From contig JALOPZ010000004.1 in assembly GCA_025453605.1 (NCBI GenBank), positions 21,198 to 85,197 on the forward strand: a stretch of 64,000 nt of DNA, read 5' to 3'. The DNA is from Candidatus Margulisiibacteriota bacterium (lineage in GTDB: Bacteria > Margulisbacteria > WOR-1 > O2-12-FULL-45-9 > XYB2-FULL-48-7). The first letter of the stretch is position 1. Each line of letters begins with the position of its first letter. This document shows positions 24,393 through 33,143 of this stretch, one piece after another. The notes under the pieces are model-generated. The model was not told the DNA's origin and made no database searches. It worked only from the letters and a program-made list of their open reading frames with translations. The position numbers were made by a program, and so were the translations under genes.

Positions 24393-25277
24393 ATGACCAA
24401 GCTCGGCAATTTAATGACGGCAATGGTGACGCCGTTCAAAAATGACCTGTCGGTCGACTATGAAATGGCCGGCAAACTGGCCAATTACCTCGCCGATAAC
24501 GGCTCGGAGGCGCTGGTCGTGCACGGGACGACCGGCGAATCGCCGACGCTGACCCACGAAGAGGAATACGAGCTTTATCGGGTCGTGAAACAAGCGGTCG
24601 GCAACCGGGTCAAGATCATTGCCGGGACCGGTTCCAATTCAACCGCCACCACGATCAAGTCATCCCAGGAAGCGGAGCGGATCGGGGTCGACGCCCTGCT
24701 GGTTGTCGTCCCTTACTACAACAAGCCGTCGCAAGAGGGGATGTACCAGCATTTTAGAGCGGTCGCCCAGGCGACTAAGCTCCCGATCATTATTTATAAT
24801 ATCCCGGGACGCTGTGTCGTTAATATGCTGCCGGAGACGGTCGCCCGCCTGGCTAAAGATTTCCCCAACATAATCGGGTTAAAAGATTCGGCGGCCAACG
24901 TTGAGCAGACGAAAAAGACGGTCGGCCTGGTGCCGACCGGGTTTACGATCTGGTCGGGCGACGATTCCCTGGCGCTGCCGATGATGAAAGTGGGGGCGGT
25001 CGGCGTCATTTCGGTCGCCTCGCATATCGCCGGTAAAGAGATCGCGGCCATGATCAAAGCGTTTCACGCCGGCGACGTCAAAAAAGCGGAAGCGCTGCAT
25101 GATAAACTGCTGCCGCTCTTTAACGTCCTGTTCATCACCGCCAACCCGACGCCGGTCAAAGCGGCACTCCAGATGATCGGCCGGCCGGTCGGCATTCCGC
25201 GCCTGCCGCTAATTGAAGCGAACGCGGATGAGAAAGAGCAGATCCGCCAGGTATTGAAAGAGCTAGGGCTGATTTAG
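24393..25277 (+). CDS. dapA: 4-hydroxy-tetrahydrodipicolinate synthase
   Basis: A 294-residue class I aldolase-fold enzyme with GTTGESPTL (substrate carboxylate binding), VVPYYNKPSQEGMYQHF, YNIPGR and the Schiff-base lysine in IIGLKDSAAN. DapA condenses pyruvate with aspartate semialdehyde, made by Asd encoded at 30154. The ATG at 24393 follows GGAGG by 7 nt. It supplies diaminopimelate for peptidoglycan (MurE is also in this window) and lysine. Confidence 0.96.
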   Translation: MTKLGNLMTAMVTPFKNDLSVDYEMAGKLANYLADNGSEALVVHGTTGESPTLTHEEEYELYRVVKQAVGNRVKIIAGTGSNSTATTIKSSQEAERIGVDALLVVVPYYNKPSQEGMYQHFRAVAQATKLPIIIYNIPGRCVVNMLPETVARLAKDFPNIIGLKDSAANVEQTKKTVGLVPTGFTIWSGDDSLALPMMKVGAVGVISVASHIAGKEIAAMIKAFHAGDVKKAEALHDKLLPLFNVLFITANPTPVKAALQMIGRPVGIPRLPLIEANADEKEQIRQVLKELGLI

Positions 25278-25279
25278 TA

Positions 25280-26077
25280 ATGGGTAACGGGATACGGGTA
25301 ACGGGAAGGGTCTTTGCCCGCTCAGCCCTTCTCGTTACCCGTTACTCATTACTCGTTACTTGCTGGTTTGTGTTAGCCTCATCGGTCCTCGCGTATTCTT
25401 TCGTCGTCTTCGGTGACAATCAGGGGAACTACCGGGTCCTTAATGATCTGCTGGCGAAAGTTAAGCAGGAGAAAAACCTGACCTTTATCGTCCAGACCGG
25501 CGACTTTGTCCCCTACGGTGAAGAGGAGCACTACCTCAAGTATCGCGCGATCATGGCGAAACTGAACATCCCGTATTACCAGGTGATGGGGAACCACGAT
25601 GGGGTCTACGGCGGGTGGCGGCGGTTCGCCAGGCACTTTGGCCGGGATTATTATTCGTTCGACTATCAGGGCGACCGGTTCATCTTTTTGAACAACGCTT
25701 TTCAGGAGAGCTTTACCCGGGCGCAGTTCAACTGGCTGAAAAATGAGCTGGCCAGGGCCGGTGCGCGTTTTAAGTTCGTTTTTATGCACAAACCGACGTT
25801 CGATCCGTCGGCGATCTATCAGGACCATATCATGTCCGGCCGGGCGGTGACCGAAGAGCTGGTCAGGCTGTTCGCCAAATATAAAGTGACGCGGGTCTTT
25901 GCCGGCCACATCCACGGCTACGCCCGCTCGGAGCGGGACGGAGTGATCTACACGGTTTCCGGCGGCGGGGGAGGAAAGCTGGTTTTGCCGCCCGAGTTCG
26001 GCGGTTATTACCATTTTCTCCGGATCGATGTGAATAATGGCCGGATCAGTGATAAAATAGTGCGTGTCTATGAGTAA
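25280..26077 (+). CDS. Exported calcineurin-like metallophosphatase
   Basis: The 265-residue protein has an N-terminal signal segment and then a phosphoesterase core: FVVFGDNQGNY, VQTGDFV, MGNHDGV, FMHKPTF and AGHIHGYARS, covering the usual D, N, H metal ligands. The substrate is unknown. The first 27 residues or so are encoded by inverted heptamer repeats (25282-25360), so the signal peptide (LLVTRYSLLVTCWF...) appears to have come from repeat DNA. The true start could differ. It follows dapA by 2 nt. Confidence 0.82.
   Translation: MGNGIRVTGRVFARSALLVTRYSLLVTCWFVLASSVLAYSFVVFGDNQGNYRVLNDLLAKVKQEKNLTFIVQTGDFVPYGEEEHYLKYRAIMAKLNIPYYQVMGNHDGVYGGWRRFARHFGRDYYSFDYQGDRFIFLNNAFQESFTRAQFNWLKNELARAGARFKFVFMHKPTFDPSAIYQDHIMSGRAVTEELVRLFAKYKVTRVFAGHIHGYARSERDGVIYTVSGGGGGKLVLPPEFGGYYHFLRIDVNNGRISDKIVRVYE
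25282..25360. repeat. Inverted GTAACGG/GTAACGA heptamer repeat in the phosphatase gene
   Basis: Left arm 25282-25310 holds GGGTAACGG-type units; right arm 25326-25360 holds CGTTACC/CGTTACT units on the same strand, complementary to the left. It shares CCCTTCTCGTTAC with the murE repeat. Confidence 0.75.
26053..26058 (+). promoter_or_regulatory. Possible -10 box of the HExxH protein gene
   Basis: TAAAAT ends 5 nt before GTG at 26064, inside the end of the phosphatase gene. It fits the leaderless pattern seen elsewhere. Confidence 0.42.
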
Positions 26078-26675
26078 GAGCGCCAAACCGAGAGCGAAAA
26101 AAGAGAGCCAGACGATCACCGCCCGGAACCGTCTGGCGCTGGCTTATCTGCTGCTGGCCAACGACAAGGTCTTTACCCGTCTGCCGGCCGATGAGAAGAA
26201 CTCCCTGCTTAAAGAGGTCCTCAACCTTGGGGAGGAGGCGGCGGATACCGTCAAACGCGAATACGGGACCGATGACCCCCGGAAGATCGCCGTCAGCATG
26301 GGGCTCAAGGTTTTTGGCGAGGAACACCGCAAGCTGAAGCGGAGCGAGTACCGGCGCGATAAAAAGGAGATCGTCATCTCCCGCAAGTTCCACGAAAAGC
26401 TCCTGCGCGAGGTCGAGTCCAAAGAGCTGTCTGATCGACTGCTCAAACTGGTCGTTGCCCACGAACTGTTCCACCATCTGGAGGCGGAACGGCTGGGGGA
26501 GATCTGGCGGCGGTTCAAGTTCAAGCTCTGGCAGCTCGGTCCGCTGGTGATCGAGCGGCGGATCAAGGGTTTGAGCGAGGTCGCTGCTCAAGCCTTTACC
26601 CAGCGCTTGCTCGGCCTCGAATTGACCCCGCCGGTCTTTGATTATCTCCTCTCGATCAATTTACGGTCGGCTTAA
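26064..26675 (+). CDS. Putative zinc metallopeptidase-like protein (HELFH motif)
   Basis: A 203-residue soluble protein. The visible feature is VVAHELFHHLEAERLG, an H-E-x-x-H zinc site with a following E, as in peptidases of the gluzincin/ImmA-like type. An N-terminal basic stretch and a helix-rich region precede it. I cannot place it in a named family. Start is GTG 26064 or ATG 26070. It overlaps the phosphatase by 14 nt. Confidence 0.6.
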   Translation: MSMSKSAKPRAKKESQTITARNRLALAYLLLANDKVFTRLPADEKNSLLKEVLNLGEEAADTVKREYGTDDPRKIAVSMGLKVFGEEHRKLKRSEYRRDKKEIVISRKFHEKLLREVESKELSDRLLKLVVAHELFHHLEAERLGEIWRRFKFKLWQLGPLVIERRIKGLSEVAAQAFTQRLLGLELTPPVFDYLLSINLRSA

Positions 26676-26688
26676 TTACTGCTATAAT
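26660..26688 (+). promoter_or_regulatory. Promoter of the PHP-alr-dnaX operon
   Basis: TTTACG (26660-26665), 17 nt, TATAAT (26683-26688), then 7 nt to ATG at 26696. Leaderless. Confidence 0.68.
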
Positions 26689-26695
26689 TAACTAA

Positions 26696-27538
26696 ATGCC
26701 AGCCGACCTTCATCTCCACAGTAACCTGTCTGACGGCAGCGACACACCCGAAGAGCTGGTCAGACTGGCTAAAGCGGTCGGGTTAACGACGATCGCGCTG
26801 ACCGACCACGATATAGTGGATGGGATACAGAGAGCGAGGGACGCCTCGACAGAGCTCGGCGCAAGCGAGGGACGAGGGTTCGAGGTTATCCCGGGGATCG
26901 AGTTCACGACCGAGTGCCGGCACTGCGAGGCGCATATTCTCGGCTATTTTATCGACCCGGACAATGCCGAGCTGGCGGCCGCTCTGGCCAGGATCCAGGA
27001 GGGGCGGGTCAAGCGGATCTATAAGATCGCCAAGAAGCTCCAGGCGCAAAAGGTGGAGATCGACCCGGCCGAGGCACTGGCGCTTTCCGGCGGAAAGGCC
27101 CCGGGGAGGCCGCACGTCGCTAAGTTGCTGGTCAAAATGGGGATCGTGCCGACGATCAAGGAAGCGTTTAACCGCTACCTTGATTCCCGGTCGCCGGCCT
27201 ACGTGCCGCATTACAAGCTGACCCCGGCCGAGGCGGTCGGGCTGATCAGGCGGAGCGGCGGGATCCCGGTCTTTGCCCACCCGGTGATCAGTAATAATGA
27301 CGCGCTGATCGAGGAATTGGCCGGCGTCGGTTTACGCGGGATCGAGGCGATCTATCCGGGCTATTCGACCGAGCAGATCGAGCATTACCGGGCGCTGGCC
27401 GTCAAGCACGGCCTGCTGCTGACCGGCGGGTCCGATTATCACGGCGCGAACTTTGCCCGCGAGCAGAAGCTCGGGGAACTGCTGGTGCCGGACGAACTGG
27501 TGGAAAAATTAAAAGATGAACACGCACGCGGAAATTAA
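26696..27538 (+). CDS. PHP-domain phosphoesterase (YciV/RNase AM-like)
   Basis: The 280-residue protein shows all PHP metal motifs: DLHLHSNLSDGSD, ALTDHDIVDG, PGIEFTTE, AHILGYF, VFAHPVISN and TGGSDYHGANF. Family members act as 3',5'-nucleoside bisphosphate phosphatases and as a 5'-3' exonuclease on short RNA. A repeat-derived stretch rich in GAGGGACGA (26833-26885) encodes the loop DASTELGASEGRGFEV, longer than usual at this point. The gene overlaps alr by 23 nt. Confidence 0.9.
   Translation: MPADLHLHSNLSDGSDTPEELVRLAKAVGLTTIALTDHDIVDGIQRARDASTELGASEGRGFEVIPGIEFTTECRHCEAHILGYFIDPDNAELAAALARIQEGRVKRIYKIAKKLQAQKVEIDPAEALALSGGKAPGRPHVAKLLVKMGIVPTIKEAFNRYLDSRSPAYVPHYKLTPAEAVGLIRRSGGIPVFAHPVISNNDALIEELAGVGLRGIEAIYPGYSTEQIEHYRALAVKHGLLLTGGSDYHGANFAREQKLGELLVPDELVEKLKDEHARGN
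26831..26885. repeat. GCGAGGGACG-type repeat inside the PHP gene
   Basis: Two GCGAGGGACG copies, 26834-26843 and 26875-26884, flank CCTCGAC; in frame within the coding sequence. Confidence 0.5.
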
Positions 27539-28625
27539 TCTGGCGGCGATCAAGCATAATATTGCCGCGATCAAAGAGCTGCTCAAGCCGGGCCCCTCGA
27601 CTTCGCTCGGGGTAAAGTTCATGGCGGTGGTCAAGGCCAACGCCTACGGCCACGGCGCGGCGGCGGTCGCCCGCTCGGCGGTCGAAGCGGGGGCCGATTA
27701 TCTGGGGGTGGCCAACCTCAAGGAAGCGCTGGAGCTGCGGGAAGCCGGGATCCTGGCGCCGCTCCTGATCCTGACCGAATCGCCGACCTCGGTCGCCGAC
27801 GAGATCGTCCAGCACGGCCTGACCCAGACGATCTACTCTTTTGCCGAAGCCAAAGCGTTGTCGGACGAAGCGCAAAAACGGGGGCGCCCGGTCAAGATCC
27901 ACGTCAAGATCGACACCGGGATGGGCCGGGTCGGCGTGCTGCCGTCCGAAGCGATCGCTTTTATCACCAAGGTATCCTCGCTCCCCGGCTTGACGATCGA
28001 AGGGTTGTTCACCCATTTCGCTAAGGCGGAAGACCCGGAAGATCACTTTACCGCCGACCAGTTCGCCCGTTTTCAGGCGATCGCCGCGCGCCTGCCGCAG
28101 ATCCCGCTCAAGCATACGGCTAATTCGGCGGCCGCGCTGTTCCACCAGGACACCCACCTTGACCTGGTCCGGGTCGGTCTGATGATGTACGGCCTTTATC
28201 CGCAGGGGAACTCCCGCCGGCTGATCGACCTTAAACCGGCATTGGCCTTCAAGACCCGGGTCACTTATCTGAAGAAAGTCCCGGCCGGGACGCCGCTCTC
28301 CTACGGCAGCACCTTTGTCACTCCGGCGGAGACGACGATCGCCACGATCCCGGTCGGCTACGCCGACGGTTACAGCCGGCGGCTGTCGAACAAGGGCTCG
28401 GTCCTGATCCGCGGCAAGCGCTACCCGGTGGTCGGGCGGGTCTCGATGGATCTGACGCTGATCAACGTCGGCAGCGGTAAAGTGGAGATGGGGGACGAGG
28501 TCGTCCTGATCGGCGAGCAGAGCGGGCAGGGGATCTCGGCCGACGAGATCGCCGCGCTGGAGGATACCATCTCATACGAAGTTGTCTGTTCGATCGGTAA
28601 ACGGGTGCCGCGGGTGTACAAATGA
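27516..28625 (+). CDS. alr: Alanine racemase
   Basis: A 369-residue fold-type III PLP enzyme with the PLP lysine in MAVVKANAYGHG, VKIDTGMGRVGV, HTANSAA and the C-terminal catalytic-tyrosine region GTPLSYGSTF. It makes D-alanine for peptidoglycan. A small palindromic insertion, encoding GPSTSLG just before the PLP motif (27591-27613), extends a loop. Overlap with the PHP gene upstream and dnaX downstream (4 nt) indicates one operon. Confidence 0.95.
   Translation: MNTHAEINLAAIKHNIAAIKELLKPGPSTSLGVKFMAVVKANAYGHGAAAVARSAVEAGADYLGVANLKEALELREAGILAPLLILTESPTSVADEIVQHGLTQTIYSFAEAKALSDEAQKRGRPVKIHVKIDTGMGRVGVLPSEAIAFITKVSSLPGLTIEGLFTHFAKAEDPEDHFTADQFARFQAIAARLPQIPLKHTANSAAALFHQDTHLDLVRVGLMMYGLYPQGNSRRLIDLKPALAFKTRVTYLKKVPAGTPLSYGSTFVTPAETTIATIPVGYADGYSRRLSNKGSVLIRGKRYPVVGRVSMDLTLINVGSGKVEMGDEVVLIGEQSGQGISADEIAALEDTISYEVVCSIGKRVPRVYK
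27591..27613. repeat. Small palindromic insertion CCCCTCGA-CTTCG-CTCGGGG in alr
   Basis: An imperfect palindrome in frame near the 5' end of alr, lengthening the loop before the PLP-lysine motif. Confidence 0.5.
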
Positions 28626-30151
28626 GCTACGTCTCGCTCTACCGGAAATACCGCTCCCGCAATTTTGCCGAACTGGTCGGCCAGACGGTGATCGTCCAGA
28701 CCCTGCAGAACGCGATCAAACACGACCGGATCGCCCACGCTTATCTTTTTTCCGGGCCGCGCGGCACCGGCAAGACCTCGGCCGCCCGGATCTTTGCCAA
28801 AGCGCTGAACTGTAAAAAGGGGCCGACGCCCGAGCCGTGCGACGAGTGCGAGAACTGCGCCAAGATCAAAGGGGGGCACTCGGCCGACGTGATCGAGATC
28901 GACGCCGCCAGCAACCGCGGCATCGACGAGATCCGCGAGCTGCGCGAGCGGGTCCGCTACGCGCCGCTGGAAGGGCGCTACAAGGTCTACATCATCGATG
29001 AGGTCCACATGCTGACGCCGGAAGCGTTCAACGCCCTGCTCAAGACGCTGGAAGAGCCGCCGGCGCACACCCTCTTTATTCTGGCGACGACCGAACTGCA
29101 GAAAGTGCCGCTGACGATCGCCTCGCGCTGCCAGCGGCTCGACTTCGCTCGCCTCAAGCTAAACGATATAAAGGGGCAATTGCAGAAAATAGCCAAAAGT
29201 GAAAAGTTCCAGATCGAGGACAAGGCGCTGGAGCTGATCGCCCGCTCGGCCGAAGGGGCGATGCGCGACGCGATCTCGCTCTTGGACCAGCTGGTCTCCT
29301 TTTCCAGCGGCCAGATCACTTACGATGACGTGGTGACGCTGCTCGGGACGGCCGATGAGGCGCTCCTTTTCGGCTTTGCCGATGCCGTTGCCGCCAACGA
29401 CCCTAACCAGGTCCTTGCCCTGGTCCGTAAAGGAATGGAAGAGGGGCGGTCAATGCAGCAGGTGACGCGGGAGCTGGTTTTCCATTTCCGCAATTTAATG
29501 CACCTCAAGGCCGGGACCGGCGAGGCGCTCGAGCTGACGACCGACCAGCTGCAGCGGCTCGGCGAACAGGCGAAGAAGTTCTCGCTGGAGCGGATCAAGG
29601 AAGTGTTGCGCGCGCTCTCCCGCGCCGAGCTGGATATGAAGTGGCATCCTTATGGGAGACTGGTTCTTGAGGTCGCTCTGCTGGAATTACTCGAAGCACG
29701 TCAAGCGGATGCGGTAGCGAAACGCGTCTCGGAAAGCGACGTGCGTCCAGTGATTGCAACTCGCACTTCTCCGCCGCCAAACGAGACGCCCATCGCGGCC
29801 GCAACCGCAGGACACATCCCCTCAGACGGCTCTTTGGCCGGCATCAAGGACCACTGGTCGGCGATCCTGGAAAACATGCGCAAGAAGAGCATTTACGGCT
29901 TTGTCTCCCTGCACGAAGGCGAGCCGATCGAGCTGGCCCAGAGCGGTAAGCTGGTGATCGGTTTCCGCAAAGGGTATTCGTTCCACAAGGAGCGGCTGGA
30001 AGAGGCGAAGAATAAAGAAGCGCTCGAAGAGTCGATCCGCGAGGTCGTTGGACACCGGATACCGGTCGAGTGTATAATTAGTGATCGGCCGAATTCACCG
30101 ACGCTATCGGTCAATTCGGTCGCCGAGTTCTTTAACGGAAAGGTGGTCTGA
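28622..30151 (+). CDS. dnaX: DNA polymerase III subunit gamma/tau
   Basis: The 509-residue clamp-loader ATPase has Walker A FSGPRGTGKTSAA, a zinc module (CKKG...CDECENC), DEVHMLTPEAFNALLKTLEEPP and domain III. It loads the sliding clamp at the replication fork. In the linker after domain III an imperfect palindrome (29705-29808) is inserted in frame and encodes about 35 residues (DAVAKRVSES ... PIAAATAG). The C-terminal part is short. It overlaps alr by 4 nt. Confidence 0.95.
   Translation: MSYVSLYRKYRSRNFAELVGQTVIVQTLQNAIKHDRIAHAYLFSGPRGTGKTSAARIFAKALNCKKGPTPEPCDECENCAKIKGGHSADVIEIDAASNRGIDEIRELRERVRYAPLEGRYKVYIIDEVHMLTPEAFNALLKTLEEPPAHTLFILATTELQKVPLTIASRCQRLDFARLKLNDIKGQLQKIAKSEKFQIEDKALELIARSAEGAMRDAISLLDQLVSFSSGQITYDDVVTLLGTADEALLFGFADAVAANDPNQVLALVRKGMEEGRSMQQVTRELVFHFRNLMHLKAGTGEALELTTDQLQRLGEQAKKFSLERIKEVLRALSRAELDMKWHPYGRLVLEVALLELLEARQADAVAKRVSESDVRPVIATRTSPPPNETPIAAATAGHIPSDGSLAGIKDHWSAILENMRKKSIYGFVSLHEGEPIELAQSGKLVIGFRKGYSFHKERLEEAKNKEALEESIREVVGHRIPVECIISDRPNSPTLSVNSVAEFFNGKVV
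29705..29808. repeat. Imperfect palindromic repeat inserted in frame in dnaX
   Basis: Left arm 29705-29731 contains GGTAGCGAAACGCGTCTCG (29713-29731); right arm 29782-29808 is its imperfect inverse. The 19-mer recurs exactly at 63477-63495, and relatives sit at 62477-62566 and 63905-64000. Confidence 0.75.
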
Positions 30152-30153
30152 TT

Positions 30154-31176
30154 ATGGTGAAAAAATACAATGTCTGCGTTCTGGGCGCGACCGGAATGGT
30201 GGGCAAAGAGATGATGCGGGTGCTGGAGCAGCGGAATTTTCCGGTCAATAAGTTCTTGCCATTGGCATCCGAACGGACCGCCGGCAGCAAGGTGACCTTC
30301 CAGGGAAAGGAATACACCGTTGAGCTGGCCGAGCCGAAATCTTTCGCCGGGATGGAGATCGGCCTCTTCTCCGCCGGGGCCAAGCCGTCGGCCGCCCTGG
30401 CGCCGGAAGCGGCCAAGCACGGCTGTGTCGTGATCGACAACACCAGCCATTTCCGGATGGACCCGAACGTCCCCCTGATCGTCCCGGAGGTCAACGGCCA
30501 CGCGCTCAAAGGGCACAAAGGGATAATCGCCAACCCGAACTGTTCGACCGCCCAGATGGTCCTGCCGCTTAAGCCGATCTACGACGCGGTCGGGATCGAA
30601 CGGCTCGTTATCTCCACTTACCAGGCGACTTCGGGGTGGGGGAAAGAGGCGATCGCGGAGATGTACGAGCAGACCAAGCTGCTGCTCGACAACCCGAACG
30701 CCAAAGTGCCGGTCAAATATCTGCCCAAACAGATCGCGTTCAATGTCGTGCCGCAGATCGATTCGTTCACCGCTAACGGCTACACCAAGGAAGAGCTGAA
30801 GATGGTCAACGAGACCAGAAAGATCCTGGAAGACGAGACCATCAGGATCACCGCGACCACTGTCCGGGTACCGGTGGCGATCGGCCACTCCGAGTCGGTC
30901 AATATCCAGACCAAGAAGAAGATCACCGCCCAAGAGGTCAGGGAGCTGATCGGCCAATTCCCGACCGTGAAGGTCGTTGACGATCCGCAGAACGGCGGCT
31001 ATCCGACCCCGATCGACTGCGTCGGCCAGGACGAGACCCTGGTCGGCCGGATCCGCGAAGATATCTCCATTCCCAACGGGATCGAAATGTGGATCGTCGC
31101 CGACAATCTCCGCCGCGGCGCCGCGCTCAACGCGGTCCTGATCGCCGAGCGGATGATCAAAGACGGTCTCCTCTGA
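30154..31176 (+). CDS. asd: Aspartate-semialdehyde dehydrogenase
   Basis: A 340-residue enzyme with an N-terminal NADP fold (VLGATGMVGKEMMRVL), the catalytic cysteine in NPNCSTAQMVL and a late RVPVAIGHSE. It reduces aspartyl phosphate to aspartate semialdehyde, feeding DapA (24393), lysine, threonine and diaminopimelate. It follows dnaX after 2 nt with a GGAAAGGTGG ribosome site, as part of the long operon from 26696. Confidence 0.95.
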   Translation: MVKKYNVCVLGATGMVGKEMMRVLEQRNFPVNKFLPLASERTAGSKVTFQGKEYTVELAEPKSFAGMEIGLFSAGAKPSAALAPEAAKHGCVVIDNTSHFRMDPNVPLIVPEVNGHALKGHKGIIANPNCSTAQMVLPLKPIYDAVGIERLVISTYQATSGWGKEAIAEMYEQTKLLLDNPNAKVPVKYLPKQIAFNVVPQIDSFTANGYTKEELKMVNETRKILEDETIRITATTVRVPVAIGHSESVNIQTKKKITAQEVRELIGQFPTVKVVDDPQNGGYPTPIDCVGQDETLVGRIREDISIPNGIEMWIVADNLRRGAALNAVLIAERMIKDGLL

Positions 31177-31184
31177 CCGCCTAA

Positions 31185-31829
31185 ATGGACCACCAGGCGC
31201 AGATCGACTACTACGAAGGTTTGCTGGCCAAGCACGGTGATAGCCCCCTGGCGCTCGATTGGAACTCGCGCGAAAGCCAGCGGCTCCGCTACGAGATCCT
31301 GAAAGAGCTTTTCCTCTACGGCAAAAAGGGGTCGGGGATCACGGTCCTTGACGTCGGCTGCGGCTTTGGCGATCTCTACGGTTATTTTAAGGCCGAAGGC
31401 CTGGTCAACCGCCACAAAATCAGCTATACAGGGAGCGATATTTCACCTAAAATACTAGAGGTTGCCAGGAAAAAGTATCCCGCGGCCAAATTCGAGCTGA
31501 AGGATATCCTGACCGACCGGCAGGTGCCCCAGTACGATTACGTTTTTTGTTCCGGGGCGCTCAATATCCGGACGACCGGCAAGGAAGAACACCTGGAGCT
31601 GGTCAAGGAGATGATCTTCCGGATGTACGACCTGGCCCGTTACGGCGCGGCGCTCAATTTTCTGGGCGAGGGAATGCTGCCGGTCGCCGATCAGGACGAC
31701 GTTAATTCCGGCCGGTATTTCTTTTTCCAGCCGGAACTGATCCTGAGCTATGTCCGGTTCGTTTGCGGCCGTTACATCCTGCGGCACGATTATCACGCCG
31801 GGGATTTTACGGTCTACATGCTGAAATAA
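31185..31829 (+). CDS. Class I SAM-dependent methyltransferase
   Basis: A 214-residue protein with the SAM-binding glycine motif VLDVGCGFGDLYGYF, an acidic residue after strand 2 (YTGSDISPKIL) and DYVFCSGALNIR at motif IV. The target cannot be told; such stand-alone enzymes act on small molecules, lipids or proteins. It lies between asd and the ion channel with short spacing, so it is co-transcribed. Confidence 0.8.
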   Translation: MDHQAQIDYYEGLLAKHGDSPLALDWNSRESQRLRYEILKELFLYGKKGSGITVLDVGCGFGDLYGYFKAEGLVNRHKISYTGSDISPKILEVARKKYPAAKFELKDILTDRQVPQYDYVFCSGALNIRTTGKEEHLELVKEMIFRMYDLARYGAALNFLGEGMLPVADQDDVNSGRYFFFQPELILSYVRFVCGRYILRHDYHAGDFTVYMLK

Positions 31830-31830
31830 A

Positions 31831-32613
31831 ATGGAAAAAAAGAAGTACGATCTTGATCTGCTCCGTTTTCAGATGAACCCGCTCCGGCGGTTGATCGTCC
31901 CGGGTCTTTTTCTGCTGGCGATCGTGGTTATCGGGGTAGGCGGCTACATCCGCCTGGAGGGCTGGAATTGGATCGACGCCCTCTACATGGTGACGATCAC
32001 GCTGTCGACCGTCGGCTTCCGGGAGGTCCACGACCTCTCGCCGCTCGGCCGGCTCTTTACCATCGGGATAATCGTCACCGGGGTCAGCACCGCGCTCTAC
32101 GCGGCCGGGCAGCTGATCGAGATCGTGCTGGAGGGCCAGATCATCGGTTACAGGAGGAGAAAAAAAATGATGAGCACTATCCGGGACCTTAAGGACCATT
32201 ATATTATCTGCGGCTTCGGGCGGGTCGGGCATCAGACCGCGCTGGAACTGAGCCAGGCGGGGGTCCCCTGCGTAGTCATCGATAATAAGCCGGAGGTGGC
32301 GCTGGAACTGGAGCCGCAGGGCATTCCCCATCTGCTCGGCGACATTACCTCCGACGCGATCCTCAAAGAGGCCGGCATCATGACCGCCAAGGGGCTGATC
32401 GCCTCGGCCGATTCCGATACGGCCAACGTCTTTGTCACGCTCTCCGCCCGCGTCTTGAACCCGGAGCTCTACATCATTGCCCGGGCCGGTTATCCCGACG
32501 CTGAAGAAAAGCTGAAAAAAGCCGGTGCCAACCGGGTCATTTCCCCGTACCTGACCGCCGGCAAGCATATGGCCGAGATCGCGGTCAAACACCGGAAAGA
32601 CGGAGCCCGGTAA
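31831..32613 (+). CDS. Two-TM potassium channel with TrkA-N (RCK) domain
   Basis: The 260-residue protein has two membrane helices around a pore loop (residues about 22-95) with filter TLSTVGFREV, then a Rossmann-type TrkA-N domain (YIICGFGRVGHQTALEL). This is the MthK/YugO layout for ligand-gated K+ channels. The filter has R after G-F where G is usual, and there is no RCK-C domain. An internal start at a Met after the first domain, as in MthK, is plausible at MMSTIRDLKDHY, preceded by AGGAGA. Confidence 0.85.
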   Translation: MEKKKYDLDLLRFQMNPLRRLIVPGLFLLAIVVIGVGGYIRLEGWNWIDALYMVTITLSTVGFREVHDLSPLGRLFTIGIIVTGVSTALYAAGQLIEIVLEGQIIGYRRRKKMMSTIRDLKDHYIICGFGRVGHQTALELSQAGVPCVVIDNKPEVALELEPQGIPHLLGDITSDAILKEAGIMTAKGLIASADSDTANVFVTLSARVLNPELYIIARAGYPDAEEKLKKAGANRVISPYLTAGKHMAEIAVKHRKDGAR

Positions 32614-33140
32614 TGAGGCCGGAACCGGATTTTCGCGCCGCCGCGGTCGTCCGGATCGCCGAGGAGATGGCGCTGGCGGCGCGGACCGCGCCTAAAGCGA
32701 AGGGGATCGACCTGCTGGAGATCGTTGTTCTGCAGGGGGACGATATCCTGAAGCTGTCGGCCGGGATGAAAGCGATCGGGGAGCGGGAGAATCACCCGAC
32801 TTTTCTGCGCGACTGCGAGAATGTCAAGGCGGCGCAAGCTGTGCTGCTGATCGCGACCAGGCGGCAGACGATCGGCCTGCGTTACTGTTCGTTCTGCGGT
32901 CAGCCGGACTGCGCGGCGGCCGAAAAGCACGGGGTGAATTGCGTTTTTAACGGCGGTGATCTGGGGATCGCGATCGGCTCGGCGGTCGCGGTGGCGGCCG
33001 ACCGGCGGGTTGACAACCGGATCATGTACACCGCCGGTAAGGCGGCGATCGAAGCGAAAATGCTGGGACCGGAGATCACGATCGCCTTGGGGATCCCGCT
33101 CTCGGTCTCGAGCAAGAGCCCATTTTTTGACAGGAAGTGA
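32613..33140 (+). CDS. DUF2148 ferredoxin-like domain protein
   Basis: A 175-residue protein of the DUF2148 type: alternating hydrophobic strands and a cysteine cluster RYCSFCGQPDC (C-x2-C-x4-C) that could bind an Fe-S cluster, followed by VFNGGDLGIAIGSAVA. Family members occur mainly in anaerobes and their function is unknown. It overlaps the channel gene by 1 nt. Confidence 0.82.
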   Translation: MRPEPDFRAAAVVRIAEEMALAARTAPKAKGIDLLEIVVLQGDDILKLSAGMKAIGERENHPTFLRDCENVKAAQAVLLIATRRQTIGLRYCSFCGQPDCAAAEKHGVNCVFNGGDLGIAIGSAVAVAADRRVDNRIMYTAGKAAIEAKMLGPEITIALGIPLSVSSKSPFFDRK

Positions 33141-33143
33141 CCT

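Noticed and set aside
31807..32592. 261-codon frame opposite the potassium channel
   Set aside because: Antisense shadow; the plus frame has pore and nucleotide-binding motifs.
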